A stretch of DNA of 64,000 nucleotides from Pomphorhynchus laevis (Eukaryota > Acanthocephala > Palaeacanthocephala > Echinorhynchida > Pomphorhynchidae). The position numbers and the translations under genes are program-made. Below, piece by piece: positions 9,290-21,959 of the stretch (within the stretch, counting starts at the first letter, position 1; the number at the start of each line of letters is the position of its first letter). The notes beneath the pieces were generated by a model, which saw nothing but the letters and a program-made list of their open reading frames with translations, searched no databases and was not told where the DNA came from. Location: assembly GCA_012934845.2 (NCBI GenBank), contig WNNJ02002038.1, positions 104,925-168,924 of the forward strand. Reading direction: 5' to 3'.

Positions 9290-9965
9290 TGGGGATAAAT
9301 CTAGTCTTCCGGCACGTATCTTCAAATTATTACACATTCCCACACTGTCAAAAATGTCATAAGTGAGGGCACTGGGAGCGGCATGTACTAACTCTCCGAG
9401 ATGTTTGACGTCCGATAACTGCCACGCTTGGAAGCCCAATGACCTAAATCCATCTTGTTGTAACTGCGAACAGAAACATTCCGCTTTATCCAGGAAATAT
9501 CAGTTTTTCAAAGATTACATAAGCAGGTACCCAAACAACACTAAATCAAAATCGTTCGTGGAGTGTTGCAAAATTGATCTAACTCTTCTGCAATTGTCCT
9601 TCAAGGAATTATCCACATTGGACAGTCGCGTCAACAATTGTCAACCTCGCATGTCCTATTTCAATTGCGGTTAGAAGAATATACCCTACTGTAAAGCAGA
9701 TATTACTTTGATCCAATCATAGTTGCCTTCTTCCAAGCAACTATCAGATTCTCTCTCGTTGTAAGTAATTGGTTTGATACGATTTTATTCCTACCTATCT
9801 CAGAAAGCTACTGGGATTTTATCAACAACCTATAAAAGTCGCATTATCAATCCCACTCCGACAAAACTCAAGGTGATAGGTAAAATGATATATCTTCCCA
9901 ATATTTCGGACTCATTCAGACATATATCTCGAAATAATACTCCAGTGATCATTAAATAATTTAAG
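9290..9965 (+). pseudogene. LINE copy A: internally deleted fragment of the two-ORF LINE family
   Basis: Positions 9340-9670 match the zinc-knuckle part of this family's ORF1 (CHK-x-GHWE, then CCNCEQKHSALSRK for the second knuckle). Positions 9700-9960 match the end of the ORF2 endonuclease region (ILSTTYKSRIINPTPTKLKV, which in copy C reads ILSTTYKDRIYNPTPTKLKV). The end of ORF1 and nearly all of the endonuclease are deleted. Related copies: B (10.1-12.0 kb), C (15.1-18.9 kb) and D (19.6-26.8 kb). Confidence 0.75.
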
Positions 9966-10139
9966 ATTACATTCAAAAGATCCGAAATCATTACTGTGAC
10001 ATGTCCGTGCGATCATTGCCGATATTATTAGGAGCATCGGAAAGTTGCTTTGTACGTGTTGGTAATTAAGCGTGTCAAAATTTGATTACTCTATGTGCTG
10101 TTTTATTGCTTTGTTCCTCTGATAAAATGTTAGTATAAA

Positions 10140-11993
10140 ATCAGTGATTGGAACGAAATATATAAATAAAGGTTTTCTTAATAAATAACAACTGATAAAA
10201 AATAATTAAAAACGAAACATGCAGAAAAAACGATCGAAAATAGCCAGTCGTTAAAAATTCATTAGCTCCTTAAACTTTGTTACAAACCTCAGGTCCAGCG
10301 GGATAAGAGCCCTCTAGCCAACCCAATACGCCGCTCTCCGACTGAACCACCCGAGGTCTTTCACCCCCTCCCCGAAGAGTCCAAGCCAGGCGGGCTATGC
10401 TCGGTAATCGCGAGATGAGGAGCTTGATAAACCTTAGTCTTTGCTCCGGTGGACGTCCTATCGAAAAGAAGACTAATCCCGAGATTGCCCAAATACCCCA
10501 GAGGCGCACTTGGATTTTCCCATTCAATGATAGATACTGAGCCAGTTTCAGGGCCCACCTAGCTTTCTTCAGGATACGTTTGAGTCTATCCAGGTCAGCT
10601 TTCGCTGACCAGTTCACCGTAATAGTGAAAATTAGGTATTTTACTCTACTTGTGAAGGTGGGGAGTGGCTGATTAGCCAATATTAAAGATAGAGCTAAGA
10701 GTGCTAATCTCTTTAATTTTTTCTTTGTCGCAGGGTTACCATGAAAAACTACCACCTGCGATTTGGGCGAATTAAGAATACGATTGGATTTGGTTAGCTG
10801 GTCTTTTAATCTTAAAAAGAAACGGCTGATGTCAGAGACTACATCGCTGCACATGCGTCCAGAGAACAGGGCTGTGGTATCATCAGCGTATACCACTAGA
10901 TGTTATTCACGTTTAAAATTTTTGAATAGTACAATGGAAACAGCAAGATATAAGATATGAGAAAGTGGGGATCCTTAGACACACCTGTAATAGGGTAGAA
11001 CTGACGTGCATCAGGGTCGTCTTCATAGAATAACCGCTTGGTGTACAGCAACATCACCCTGTTAGCAATACTCGCAGGCAACCCGAGGGACCTGAGAAAG
11101 GTGATAACGAAGGGGATGGAGACGAGGTCAAATGCAGCAGAAAAGTTGAGGAAAACAGCCACAGCGAGTCGATGACTGCTATCCCGCCAAAACTGTTGCA
11201 CTTCACCTATTGCTGAATGGACCGAGCGCCCTTTGATAAACCCATGAAAACTCGGTGTGATTAAGTTACGCCTACTTAAATGATCGCGGATTTTACGCGC
11301 AAGCTCGTAGATGGAGATAAGGGACTTTTGAATCGAAATTGACCGCATGTCTTTAGGATATGAGACCAGATTACGTTTAGGTAAAAAAATTCTACGACTA
11401 ATATTGATGCGGGCTACATCGGATGGTGAGGCTAAAAGCATTGTGACGGCCACTTCTCTTCTTTGATCAGCTGTCAGAAACTGATAGACCCAAGAATATA
11501 TTGGAGCGACGGAATTGGAGGTGCTCGGAAGTGAACACCCAAGAGTTAAGGATGTCTTTAAAAGATAAGTTCCTGTTCCTGAAGTCACCCCAAGACGTGA
11601 TTGGTTGGGGAGATTGAGTGGCCCCATAGTTGTATAGGGATAGTGACTCTTCCAAACTCTGTCGAGGCCAATGCTCTTAATCTAACCCACAGCCCTGTCC
11701 CTCCAGCAGACAAACTTATCTTTCTTGAATATTTTCCAAAAGGAAGACTGCGAAGGGTTAAGGTGAGCGAGGCTCGCCCTATCCCTGCTCAGCTGGAGCC
11801 TATATATAGAGAGAGCACCAATATTCATTCGAGAGGGCCTGCCTGACAGAAACAGAGATTTGGAAGGTGTAAGAATATGGTCCAACGAGCATGTTGAAAT
11901 ATGTATGACAGACCTAAAATGTCTTGTGCTTGCTGCGAAGGTAAAAGATAATAAGTTATAAAACGAAAGTTTCTTACATCTTTGTTTAAGCAT
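10140..11993 (-). pseudogene. LINE copy B: 5'-truncated ORF2 reverse transcriptase
   Basis: Minus-strand frames at 11627-10896 and 10896-10270 carry RT sequence: GFIKGRSVHSAIGEVQQFW, FLNFSAAFD (motif A, with Asn for the usual catalytic Asp), DPDARQFYPITGV (motif B start), YADDTTALF (motif C, ~10876-10902) and VKYL. The frame breaks just before YADD. The 3' end near 10140-10200 carries the TTTATTTA-type tail also seen in copy C. The 5' end is lost at ~11.99 kb, where an unrelated LINE copy begins. Confidence 0.82.
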
Positions 11994-11999
11994 GTGGGT

Positions 12000-13930
12000 A
12001 AATTTGCTTAGGTAAACATCTTTTCGAGAGGTATAGATGAGCTTGCTAATTGAGCAATGGATCTTATCGCTGCCGATAAGGATAATATTGTATGTGCCAT
12101 CCAGACGATTGAGTACGATCGTAAGTATATCGTCGAACTTCCCTTACACCGAAGTCGACCTTGGAAACTACTTTGTTGATATTTTAATAGACTTAATCAT
12201 ATCGCACGTAACTGTCGATTCCGTCCGTCGGGAAACGAATATGGTGGCCTTGCCATGTTGAAACAAGTTCACCCGAGAAACTAAATACCGGAAATCTATG
12301 AATTACTAATGTTGATGCATATGGCCGTTCTTGTAAAACGCTTGTATACACTGGTGTCGTTCAATCCATAATAAGGGTAGGAATTGCGAAGAAATGAGGT
12401 GATTCCGTTACAGTTGTTGATTTTAGTGGTTACATTACGAAGGGCCTTGGAAATACTACTGTCACGTTTCATTGTATGAACACAGAATTCGTCTACAAGT
12501 AATTGTTACGCGTCAATTAATTCAATGAATAGATATGATTCGTGGTATGAATGTTAATCGGAAAATTGATGGTATTAAAGTAACATTTTCTGCAGCATCA
12601 ATATGTAGGTCGATAACCCCAAGCCGCACAGCAAGGCAATAGTTAATCCTACAAATTAAACATGTAATAACAACGAAAATACTTATAGGATCCCGATGAA
12701 TTCCTTATACATTATGATCAGTTTCCAAAACGCATCCAAACCGTAGGTGCTAAGATTCTGTGAAGCAAAGCAGATTTAAAGACTGTTGGGATAAGATGTC
12801 AAGTACTGAGTAGACTTTATTCGCGATGGAACGAATGTTTATGAGGCCGATATTGCATAAAAATGTAAAACAAGACGAAGATGACTCAATCGAATTTTGA
12901 GTAGGAGTCGGACGACAAAAAAATTTCCATCAATCTGTTTGGTTGCTAGGGAAGATTCACAGTTAAGTACACGAGTAAATTTTTTATCACAAGCAGATAC
13001 AAGTTTGGTAATGTCAGATGGAGAGCGATCAGGAAACATTCAATGGTTCGAGTTAGAAGATAATAGTACAGAAAGTTGAGGAAGCAAGAAACCGATATTT
13101 TAGGACAACCTTAAGTAAAGTAGGGTAGGTGCTATCACTTAAGAGAGATCTTAAACAAAAACGAGATAAGGTTTTGATTTCATTGAAAAGTGACGGGTTG
13201 TTTACAGGAGATAGAAGTTTAAGAATGGAGCGATATGCGTTAAGTTCGTGATCAATGTGGTATTGTACTTGATCAGAATCAGAAAAATGTATATTTTTAA
13301 AAATGATGCAACGATCGCGAGAAACATGACGTTTACGAGAAGAGAGTATAGAGTGCGTGGTGGGGAGACGAGAATGAAGTAGTAGAGGGTGATTATGAAA
13401 AAATAGTAGATGGTTTAACTGAAATGCTGGAATGTGCCGATTTGACAGGTGAATTAAGAGCATAATGTGAACTCTGTGCTTTATGTAGGTTCATTCGTTT
13501 AAAGGGTTGGATTGGCAAAAAGGCAATTTGCATATGATGTGATGTACTTAGATTATTAGAGGTCACTTGTTGATCTGTTAGTCGTATGGATTGATGTAAT
13601 CTAGGGATAATGAAATCGCAGTTGAAGGAGTTGGAAGAGAAAGTAGGAAAGGAGATGTGATATAGTTCATTTTTGGAAAGTTGGTTTGGATAACTTGATT
13701 GTAACAAACAACGGAATTTGTCGAATCATGGATCACAGATGTACGAGGAGGTCTCAATGATGAAACGCTAGAATCGATAACCTCAATCCGTATACCAGAA
13801 ATGACGCTCATCATATTATTGAGTGAAACTACTGTAAGTTGATTATCGGTACTAACAACCGTTAGTACCGATATAACCTTACAAGATAAGGGATAACCTT
13901 GCAAGATAAATGATAATAGTGCTGTAATAA
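12000..13930 (-). pseudogene. Decayed CR1/L2-like LINE, ORF1 and start of ORF2
   Basis: Minus-strand pieces match the element nested at 21.9-25.5 kb. ORF1: RKRHVSRDRCIIFKNI (nested copy RKRFPSRDRCVIVTNI), MFPDRSPSDITKLVSA (nested IFPDRAPSEIAQISSA) and IDGNFFVV. Just downstream, ~12840-12740 reads SIANKVYSVLDILSQQSLNL (nested SILNKSDLILNVFTKQSIDL), the start of the ORF2 endonuclease. Many frame breaks; clearly older than the nested copy. Confidence 0.75.
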
Positions 13931-15055
13931 ATCAATCTATAAAAAAACTTCAGTGTAGCCATATTTTCAAGTTGTCATTTTTACTTTTAGCATAAGCGAA
14001 AACAAACTGCGGTGGTAACGACATCTCGGTATTAAGTGTTTCTCGAAAATAAATCTTTCGCGACGCTTAAGCAAAGTGACATGATATCTCACAGTTCGAT
14101 TTTTACAATAAGTATCCATGCCACATTAAAAATTATTGAATGATATATTACCTAATATTTTTTAGAGAAAAGAAACAAAGAAAACAGAGAAATAGGTTTT
14201 ACTTACTATAAAAGAAAAACACAAGGATACATTATATAAAGTATATTTGTACTATTGGGGAAAATTTGGAAACCAAATTAAACAAGAGTCGTTTCTAAGT
14301 TAAAATAAATTTGTGTAGTCGTCTTTAGCTGATGGGACCGGCCGGGCGAATTTTCAGTTTATTTACAATTTTAAATGTCTGAACTTTTGATGGCTTCAAT
14401 GCAAAAAAGGTAGCGTGTCCATTACTATGATTTGCTGTTAAATTAATAACAGATTTCGATTTTTATTTGAATTAATTCAATTTATTATTTAAAATAATAA
14501 TATTTTTATATTTTTGTTTATAAAATATTAAAGATATTATTTCACATAATATTTTATATTATTTTATATAATTTTGATATTATTTTACATAACATTTTGC
14601 AATGCATTCGCTGATATATTGCTGAGCACATGCGCAGCGACATCATTCTTAATAGAACATCGATTTATAATTTAGGTGCAAAGTAGAGTAGAATGTATTG
14701 TTACATAAGCATTAAATGACAATAAAAAGCTGACTTAAGAATGTAAGATCAGCTTCACTTTTAAAAAAAGGGTGATAGTAATTGCCATTAAAATATTTCA
14801 TTACGATAGATATGTATGTACATACGTTGATACATTTAATATACTCATATGTTAACACGTAAGTTTTTTGAATCAATAATTAATTATTAAATTTGATATT
14901 TCGACTACTCCTGAAACTCAGTCAGGAATCACAAATAAGTAATTTTCTTAGCTGAGTTTAGATTACTAATTGTCCATAAAGCTTTAAATCATTCCCTATT
15001 TCACATTAATTTAATCGATGCCTTATCAATATAGACAGCTTAAAAATTCCGCAAC
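13931..15055. other. Unassigned AT-rich DNA between LINE copies
   Basis: No recognisable coding sequence. A short GC-rich patch (GATGGGACCGGCCGGGCGAA, ~14333-14352) and AT tracts are the only visible structure. Confidence 0.4.
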
Positions 15056-15059
15056 TTAC

Positions 15060-16650
15060 CACAATTCTAAATAAATAAATAAATAAAGACTTTCTTAACT
15101 ACACAAAAAATAGAAAAAGAAACATGCAATAAACCAGATCAGACACAACATAAGAAAGTCAGTAGCTCTTCAGTCTTCTAACTCTTTTCTTCTTCTATGG
15201 CCTCAGGTCCAGGGGGATCTGAGCCCCCCCCAACCGATCCAACACGCCGCCTTCCGACTGAACCACCCGGGGTCTTTCACCCCCCCCCGAAGAATCCAAT
15301 CGGCGCGGACTATGCTGGGTAAACGAGAGACGAGGAGCTTAAGAAACCTCAGCCTTTGCTCTGGGGGACATCCTCTTGAGAAGAAGACAAGTCCCGAGAT
15401 AGCTCAGGTACCCCAAAGGCGCACCTGGGTTTTCCCTTTCAATGACAGATGCTGATCCCGTTTCAGGGCCCACCTAGCTTTCTTCAGGATGCGTTTGAGT
15501 CTATCCAGGTCAGCTTTCGCCGACCAGTTCACCGTAACGGTGAACCCCAGGTATTTTACTCGACTTGTGAAGGTGGGAAGTGGTTCAGAGGTAAATATGG
15601 AGGAGAGCGCAGAGAGTGCTAATCTCTTAAGTTTTTGCTTTGTAGCAGGTGTGCCATGAAAGACGACCACCTGCGATTTAGCTGAGTTTAAAATAAGATT
15701 GGATATGGGTAACTGATCTTTTAATCTTAAAAAGAAACGGCTGATGTCAGAGACTACGTCTTTACACCTGTGTCCAGTGAACAGTGCTGTGGTGTCATCA
15801 GCGTACACCACAAGACGCTGCTCGCGTTTAAATATTTTAAATAGTTTAATAGAGGCAGCAAGATATAAGGTAGGAGAAAGTGGGGATCCTTGAGGTACAC
15901 CCGTAATAGGGTAGAACTGACGCGCATCAGGGTCGTCTTCATAGTAAAATCGCTTGGTAAACAACAGGATCTCCACTCTGTTCACAATTCTTGCTGGCAA
16001 CCCGAGGGACCCGAGAGAAGAGATCACAAAAGGAATGGAGATGCGGTCAAATGCAGCAGAAAAGTCAAGGAAAACAGCCACAACTAGACGATGGCTATTA
16101 TCCCGACAATACTGCTCCACCTCACCAACTGCTGAATGGAACGAGCGACCTTTGACGAACCCATGAAAACCTGGAGGGATCAAATTACGCCTACTTAAAT
16201 GGTCGCAAATTTTACGCGCAAGCGCTTTTTCGTAAATCGACACGAGGGCATTTTGAATCGAAATGGGTCGCAGATCTTTAGGGCATGAGCAGGATTTTTT
16301 CTTAGGAATAAAAACACGCTTACTAATATTGATGCCTGCTACATCGGATGGGGAGGCTAAAAGCATTGTTACGGCCACCTCTCTTCTCTGATCAGCTGTC
16401 AAAAGCTGACAGACCCCAGAAGAAAGTGGAACGACGGATTTGGAGATGCCCGGGAGTGGACCCCAGGAGTTAAGGATATCCGTAACAGATAGATCCCTAC
16501 TCCTGAAGTTACACCAAGGCGGGATTGGTTGAGGTGATAGAGTGGCTCCATAGTTGTGTAGGGCTAGTGACTCCTCCAAAACTTTATCAAGGCCTACATT
16601 CCATATCCAACCCAATGTTCTATCCTTCCAGCAAACAAACTTCTCCTTCT
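15060..16650 (-). pseudogene. LINE copy C: ORF2 reverse transcriptase and 3' tail
   Basis: A 403-codon minus frame (16615-15404) holds a well-preserved RT: RRNLIPPGFHGFVKGRSFHS, FLDFSAAFD (motif A with both Asp, ~16047-16073), GVPQGSPLSP (motif B), YADDTTALF (motif C, ~15786-15807), SAKSQVVVF and VKYLGFTV. The 3' end near 15060-15090 carries an (AAAT)n-type tail as read on the plus strand. The frame ends early at the 3' side, so the copy is defective, but it is the best RT of the family here. Confidence 0.87.
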
Positions 16651-16699
16651 TGAAAATCTTCCAAAATGAAGACTGAGAAGGATTAAGGCGAGCGATACT

Positions 16700-17440
16700 C
16701 GTCCTATCCCTACTCAGCTGGAACCTTGTCTAGTGATCCAGTATTCATTCGAGAGGGCCTGTTTGGCGGAAGCAGAGAGATTAGGGAGGTTCAGTAATTT
16801 TGCTAGGACCTTGAGTTTCGTCGGAGTAGGATTGTATATACGATCTTTATAGGTAGTCGATAGAATCGCGGTAGCTTGCGAAAAAAGGTAGGTGTTAAAT
16901 TTAGTCAAACTCTCATTTCCTATTAAAGGAAAGAGTTGGATAGCCGCTTGAAAGAGGGCCACTCTGATCGGATCAAAGTGAAACCTCCTTCGAAGCAACA
17001 TATTTTCCTCAATCCTCCAACAAATTAGGTCATGAGAGGTGGACAATTGCTGGCGCGACTGCTCCGTGCAGAAGGGTTTTAACAACCACCTCGAGTGAAG
17101 CAGTAAAATGTCGAGGATAGAATTTGTTGATGTGCAATGAAAGGTAGGTGACGGGGGTTTGTGAATAAGATAACCGTTCCTATCTCTGCGAAGTGCTGCA
17201 TTGATCCAATGACCAGTTCTGTCGTTGAAATCTCCAAGTAACATGTCATAATTGCTGTCAATAATACTATACAGGAGTCACGGTTCTTGTGAATTTCTCC
17301 TGGACGGATGTAGACATTGGCTAGACTTATGCGTTTACCGTTCTTACTGAGTGAAACTACTAAACAAGAAAGGGCTGGACATGAGTAGTTTAATAGGAGG
17401 GAGGACCTTAAGGAGCACTTAACTAAGGTCAAGAGTCCTT
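16700..17440 (-). pseudogene. LINE copy C: ORF2 apurinic-type endonuclease domain
   Basis: Two overlapping minus frames cover the endonuclease. YDMLLGDFNDRTGHWINAAL holds the conserved GDFN of APE-type LINE endonucleases, preceded by SLANVYIRPGEIHKNRD and followed by TSTNSILDILLLHSRW and LSTSHDLICWRIEE. One frame break separates the GDFN part from the preceding strand, and another separates this domain from the RT. Copy D has the same region at 20.8-21.7 kb. Confidence 0.82.
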
Positions 17441-17688
17441 GAGATGAAGAGGAGTGAGGTGGGGTTATGTACGGAGTATAGTGGGAACAAATATGCTTTG
17501 GGATAAATCGAGTAATGTCCTGGGGAGACGGATAGACCGCGTCTCCTGAAGGACTATAACATCTGCATCTCTACCAGATAGAAGTCTAAGGGCGGAAGCA
17601 CCTCCCGAGTTCCACTGAAGGATATTCAGTGAAAAAGGTCACGAGTTCTCTGCATTGTGATGGATTAGTTGGATGGGGGATTGCCTAC

Positions 17689-18893
17689 CTAGACAAAGCT
17701 AGGTGCAGGAAGGTTGCCCTTTCCACCACTAGCCCCCTCCAAGGAAGGTACTTGCCCCTGGGCAGTATCTTCATTTCCCCTATTAGTCTTCTGTTGGATT
17801 AGCTTCCCAATCTTGAGCGGGGGAACGGCATGGGCTGAAGCCCCTCTCTTTTTCGACTCCGGAACCGAGGAAACAGGAAGCACAGGATTAGTCCCGATAA
17901 CGGTTAGGATAGAGCGTACTATCTCCTCCATCTGCCGAAGAACATTCAAAGTCTTTAAGTCGATAATCCGTAGAATGTCAGCGTCATCCATACGTGGAGC
18001 TGCAGCGACCGCGAAGGACTTGGCCGGATTGGGCGGTTTCAACAAGAATAATTGTCTATATTCTTTGAATAGAGAGCATTTCCTGCTCCAAGCAGGATGG
18101 CACCCCCCGCAATTCGAGCAGGAAAGGGGGGCCTCGCAGCGATCGGTAGTTGTAAGAGAAGGACAGCTGGTGGAGCTACAGACCCCACACGAAAGGGTCC
18201 CACTGCAGCTGGAGGCCCAGTGTCCCCATTTGTGACACCGGCTGCAGTGGGGATAGGTCAGATCATCCCTCTCTGTGATCGTGAATTTAATATTAAAACC
18301 CATAAAGGGATTCGACGTAGAATTAGACAGGGATTCAGCAATATTTACGGGAGCATTGCAAAAGCCAACCGGGATAGGGTTCCCGTCCTTACCCCGGATT
18401 GACCTCAGATTGGTGACCTTGAATTTTGCCATAAATGAACGTATATCTACTTCTTCCATTGAACAGGGAATATTTGAAACTTTTAGCGATGCTAGGATAT
18501 GCTTGGATGAAATTTCAGCGTATTCAGCTAAATTGGCGGAGAAGTACTCCATGTAGTTTGCGGCAAGGTCATTCGAGACAAAAGAGATCTTCACCTCCGC
18601 AGAGTGTAACCTAACAGAGTTAAATAGAACCCTGTTCTGAAACTGTTTGGTGAAGGATCTCAAAAATTTGTTGTAGAGATCGTGTTTTTCAGTCGGTTTC
18701 TTAACTTTAATTATTAGCAAATTCTTTAATTTAGGAATGGGGGAAGCACCTCCCCATCACCTGATACCATAGAAAAATTACTAACCTTGTTACTTGGATC
18801 TGTAGTTAGATTTACCTTTAATTTGTCTTTTTTTGTAGGATTATCGTGGATTTTTGAATGATTTTTGCTGCTATCGTTTGATAGTTCCGACAT
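17689..18893 (-). pseudogene. LINE copy C: ORF1 (gag-like, zinc knuckles)
   Basis: Starts MSELSNDSSKNHSK at 18893. After one frame break near 18725 it runs as a 343-codon frame to 17689. Central residues carry CSRCHKWGHWASSC (a CCHC knuckle), then a Cys-rich spacer, then CSNCGGCHPAWSRKC (second knuckle), the pattern of Jockey/I-group ORF1 nucleic-acid chaperones. The last third is low-complexity and basic. ORF1 lies directly upstream of the endonuclease (17.44 kb). Copy D ORF1 has a different N-terminus but the same VSGDGEVLPP-like segment. Confidence 0.85.
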
Positions 18894-19099
18894 TACTTGT
18901 ACTAATATAACTGTTGAACTTTTGATTTTAACCACAATTCTTTGAGTATGGGATTTTGTCACCATATCAACAAATAAGTGCATGCGATTTACTGTATGGC
19001 TTGTGTAAGCGTATAATTTAAGAGGATTATACCCTGACCACAAATATGTATCATTAAACTTCCTGGATAGTACAAAATACCATTTATATTTTCTGGATA

Positions 19100-19610
19100 A
19101 TAAAATATCTCGTTTTAATAATAGATCTCATGATATGATGTAGATTTGTCGTTACCGGTTTCCGCAAGTTGGATAATTTTCTGACATTATTTGATCAATC
19201 AAAAACTTTTTTATTTTGCACATATAGGAATAGTGTATTGGACCATCTATAATTGCGTAATCATGGAATTCGGATTATCAATCATTTTAATACGTAGCCA
19301 TCTGCGGTTGTTCTCAATCCTTTTAAATCTCTCCGTCGATTATTTGTTCGAATATTGTATCTTGTCTCTCTGACTGACATACTTAGCTGCACAAAACTGG
19401 CACCTAGATTAGTAAACGATTCCTTCAGATTTGCACTTGAAAACTGTCTAATTAGATAATTTAAGTCAATGATTGTGCAGGTGAATTTAGTTGTCTCTAC
19501 CATATTTGAACAATTTTTGCAAAGCTTGTTACCGCACCTGTAATTCCCATATACGTTTTCAGTTTGCAAAAATGCGCAGTTAAGTTGTTTGCGGTACATC
19601 AATCAATCTC
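19100..19610 (-). pseudogene. Penelope-like element linker/endonuclease fragment between LINE copies C and D
   Basis: A 106-codon minus frame contains YRCGNKLCKNCSNMVETTKF, the Cys-rich segment preceding the PLE GIY-YIG domain. It continues with a degraded SFVQLSMSVRETRYNIRTNN, comparable to the YVGQT...R...H part. No RT is attached. It fills the ~0.6 kb gap between the two head-to-head LINEs. Confidence 0.5.
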
Positions 19611-20760
19611 AATTATGGTGCAAAAATGGACGGTGATTCTGATAGAAATTCTGATCTAAAGGTATTTTCTTCTGATATTCCATACAAAAGGCAGGTTGGT
19701 GGCGTTTCTGTGTTAGGGGATGGAGAGGTACTTCCTCCCATCCCTAAACTAAAGAATTTAATAATTATAAATATAAAGAAGCCTATGGAAAGGCATTTTC
19801 TCTACAACACATTCCTTAGAAAATTTAGTGAGAGATTGTGAAAGAGAGTGATCTTTCACTCGGTAAAGCTTTTTGAAAAGCAAATAAAAGTTTATTTTAC
19901 ATCGGCCGATTTGGCGAGCGATTATGTCAAGTTTTTTATGCTGAGCTATCTGATCCAGGTGAAATCGTGGAGAAACCTATTTTGGCGACGGTTAAGATTA
20001 CCGGTTTCCCCTTCACCTAGATAAAGCGGATGTTTTGAGTCTTCAGCAAACATACAAAATTTCTAACTTCAGATCAATTGTGAGTAAATCAGATATCCAT
20101 ATTCCATCGGCTTTTGTTCCACGTCGGTGGATCAAGGGGAAATTCTAATACAAGGACGAGTTTACGTTTCCGCACTGCAGCCGATGTCACAAATAGGGGC
20201 ACTGGGCCTCCAGCTGCACTGTGACGCCAAACTGTGGGAAGTGTGGTCTTTCCAATTGTTCATCACTTCAGGCTAGTCATCCATGCGAGACCCCCATCCT
20301 GCTCGAACTGTGGGGGAGGCATCCTGCATGAATCAGGAAGTGTGGATGTTTTAAGACCTACAAGGCAAAGTTCTTCAACTCAGGCCATTGCCGAGGCCAG
20401 TTTCTACATCGTTTTCCGCTGCTGCCTCCCCGTATAGGGATACTGAATCTATTAAAGATTGTGAACGATCGCATCACACCCGTTTATAAACAAATGGAAG
20501 AACTAATTTCTCATCTTCTTTCGGCCTTATACACAAACAATACATTATCAATTTCGACGGTTCAAGCTTCAAACAAAAGGGGGCATCGGCTCACGCCGTC
20601 CATCCAAACAAGATTAAAAAACCAATGCAGGAACGCCGGGGAAATGAAGATAAAATTGCCCAGGGGCAAGTACCTACCCTTGGTGGAGCTAGTGGTAGGA
20701 AGGGTAACCTTCCTGCACCTAGCTCTGTCTAGGTAGGCAATCCCCCATCCAACCAATCCA
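19600..20760 (+). pseudogene. LINE copy D: ORF1
   Basis: Starts at 19626 (MDGDSDRNSDLKVFSS) and includes SVLGDGEVLPPIPKLKNLII, matching copy C. The frame breaks at about 19840. The zinc-knuckle region follows at ~20170-20330 (CSRCHK-x-GHWASS region, then CSNCGGGILHESGS) in other frames, then a Pro/Lys-rich tail to ~20730. Several frame breaks. Confidence 0.78.
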
Positions 20761-21940
20761 TCACACTGCAGATTACTCGTGAGCCTTTTTCACTGGATAT
20801 CCTTTAGTGGAATTCGAAGGGTGCTTCTGCCCTTAGACTTTTATCCGGTAAAGATGCAGATGCTAAAGTCCTTCAGGAGATGCGGTCTATCCGTATCTTC
20901 CAGGACATTACTCGATTCATTCCAATGCATATTTGTTCCCAATATACTCCGTACATTACCCCACCTCACTCCTCTTCATCTCAAAGACTCTTGACCTGAG
21001 TTAAGTGATCCTTAAGGTCCTCCCTCCTATTAAACTACGCATGTTCAGCCATGTCTTATTTAGTAGTTTCACTCTGTAATAATAAACGTCTTAGTCTAGC
21101 CAATGACAACATCCGTTCAAGGGAGATTCACAAGAACCGTGACCTCCTGGATAGTATTATTGACAGCGGCTATGACATAATACTTGGGGATTTTAACGAC
21201 AGAACTGGTCGTTGGATCAACGCAGCACTTCGCAAAGCTAGAAACGGTTATCTAATTCACAAACCACCGACCCCTACCTTTCATTGCACATCTACAAACT
21301 ATATCCTCGACATTATACTGCTTCACCCGAGGTGGTTGGTAAAACCCCTCTGCACGGAGCAGTCGCGTCAGCAATTGTCCACCTATCATGACCTAATTCG
21401 TTGGAGAATTGAGAAAGATATTTTGCTTCGAAGGAGGTTTCACTTTGATACGATCAGGGTGACCTTCTTTCAAGCGACTATCCAACTCTTTCTCAGAATA
21501 GGAAATGAGAGTCTGACCGAATTCAATACCTACCTCTTTTCGCAAGGTGCCGCGATGTTATCGACTACTTATAAAGGTCGTATATACAATCACACTCCGA
21601 CGAAACTCAAGGTCCTAGCGAATTTGCTTAACCTCCCTAATCTCTCTGTTCTCGTCAAACAGGTCTTCTCGAATAAATAATGGAGAACTAGATATAGGTT
21701 CTATCTAGGTAGGGATAGGGCGAGCATTGCTCGCTTTAACCCTTCTCAGTCTTCCTTTTGGAAGATTTTCAAGAAAGAGAAGTTTGTTTGATGGAAGGAT
21801 AGGGCATTAGGTTGGATAGGTAATGTAGGCCTTATTAAAGTTTTTGCGGAGTCACTAGCCTTACACAACTTTGGAGTCACGCAATCACCTCAACCAATCC
21901 AGCCTTGGGGTAACTTCAGGAGTAGGGACCTATCTTGTAT
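20760..21940 (+). pseudogene. LINE copy D: ORF2 endonuclease and linker, up to the nested insertion
   Basis: A 209-codon frame (21051-21680) holds SLANDNIRSREIHKNRD, IILGDFNDRTGRWINAAL, TSTNYILDIILLHPRW and YLFSQGAAMLSTTYKGRIYN, the same endonuclease as copy C. The linker then runs in broken frames to ~21940, where sequence homologous to copy C stops and an unrelated LINE starts. Homology resumes at 25486. Confidence 0.82.
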
Positions 21941-21959
21941 CGCAGCAAGATGGATTTTG

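Noticed and set aside
17714-18235. Plus-strand 173-codon frame across LINE C
   Set aside because: Antisense shadow of the zinc-knuckle ORF1, favoured by the GC-rich sequence.
21871-21940. Methionine at 21871 as the ORF1 start of the nested LINE
   Set aside because: The first ~23 codons come from LINE D read in a different frame. The insertion boundary at ~21940 shows they are not part of the nested element.
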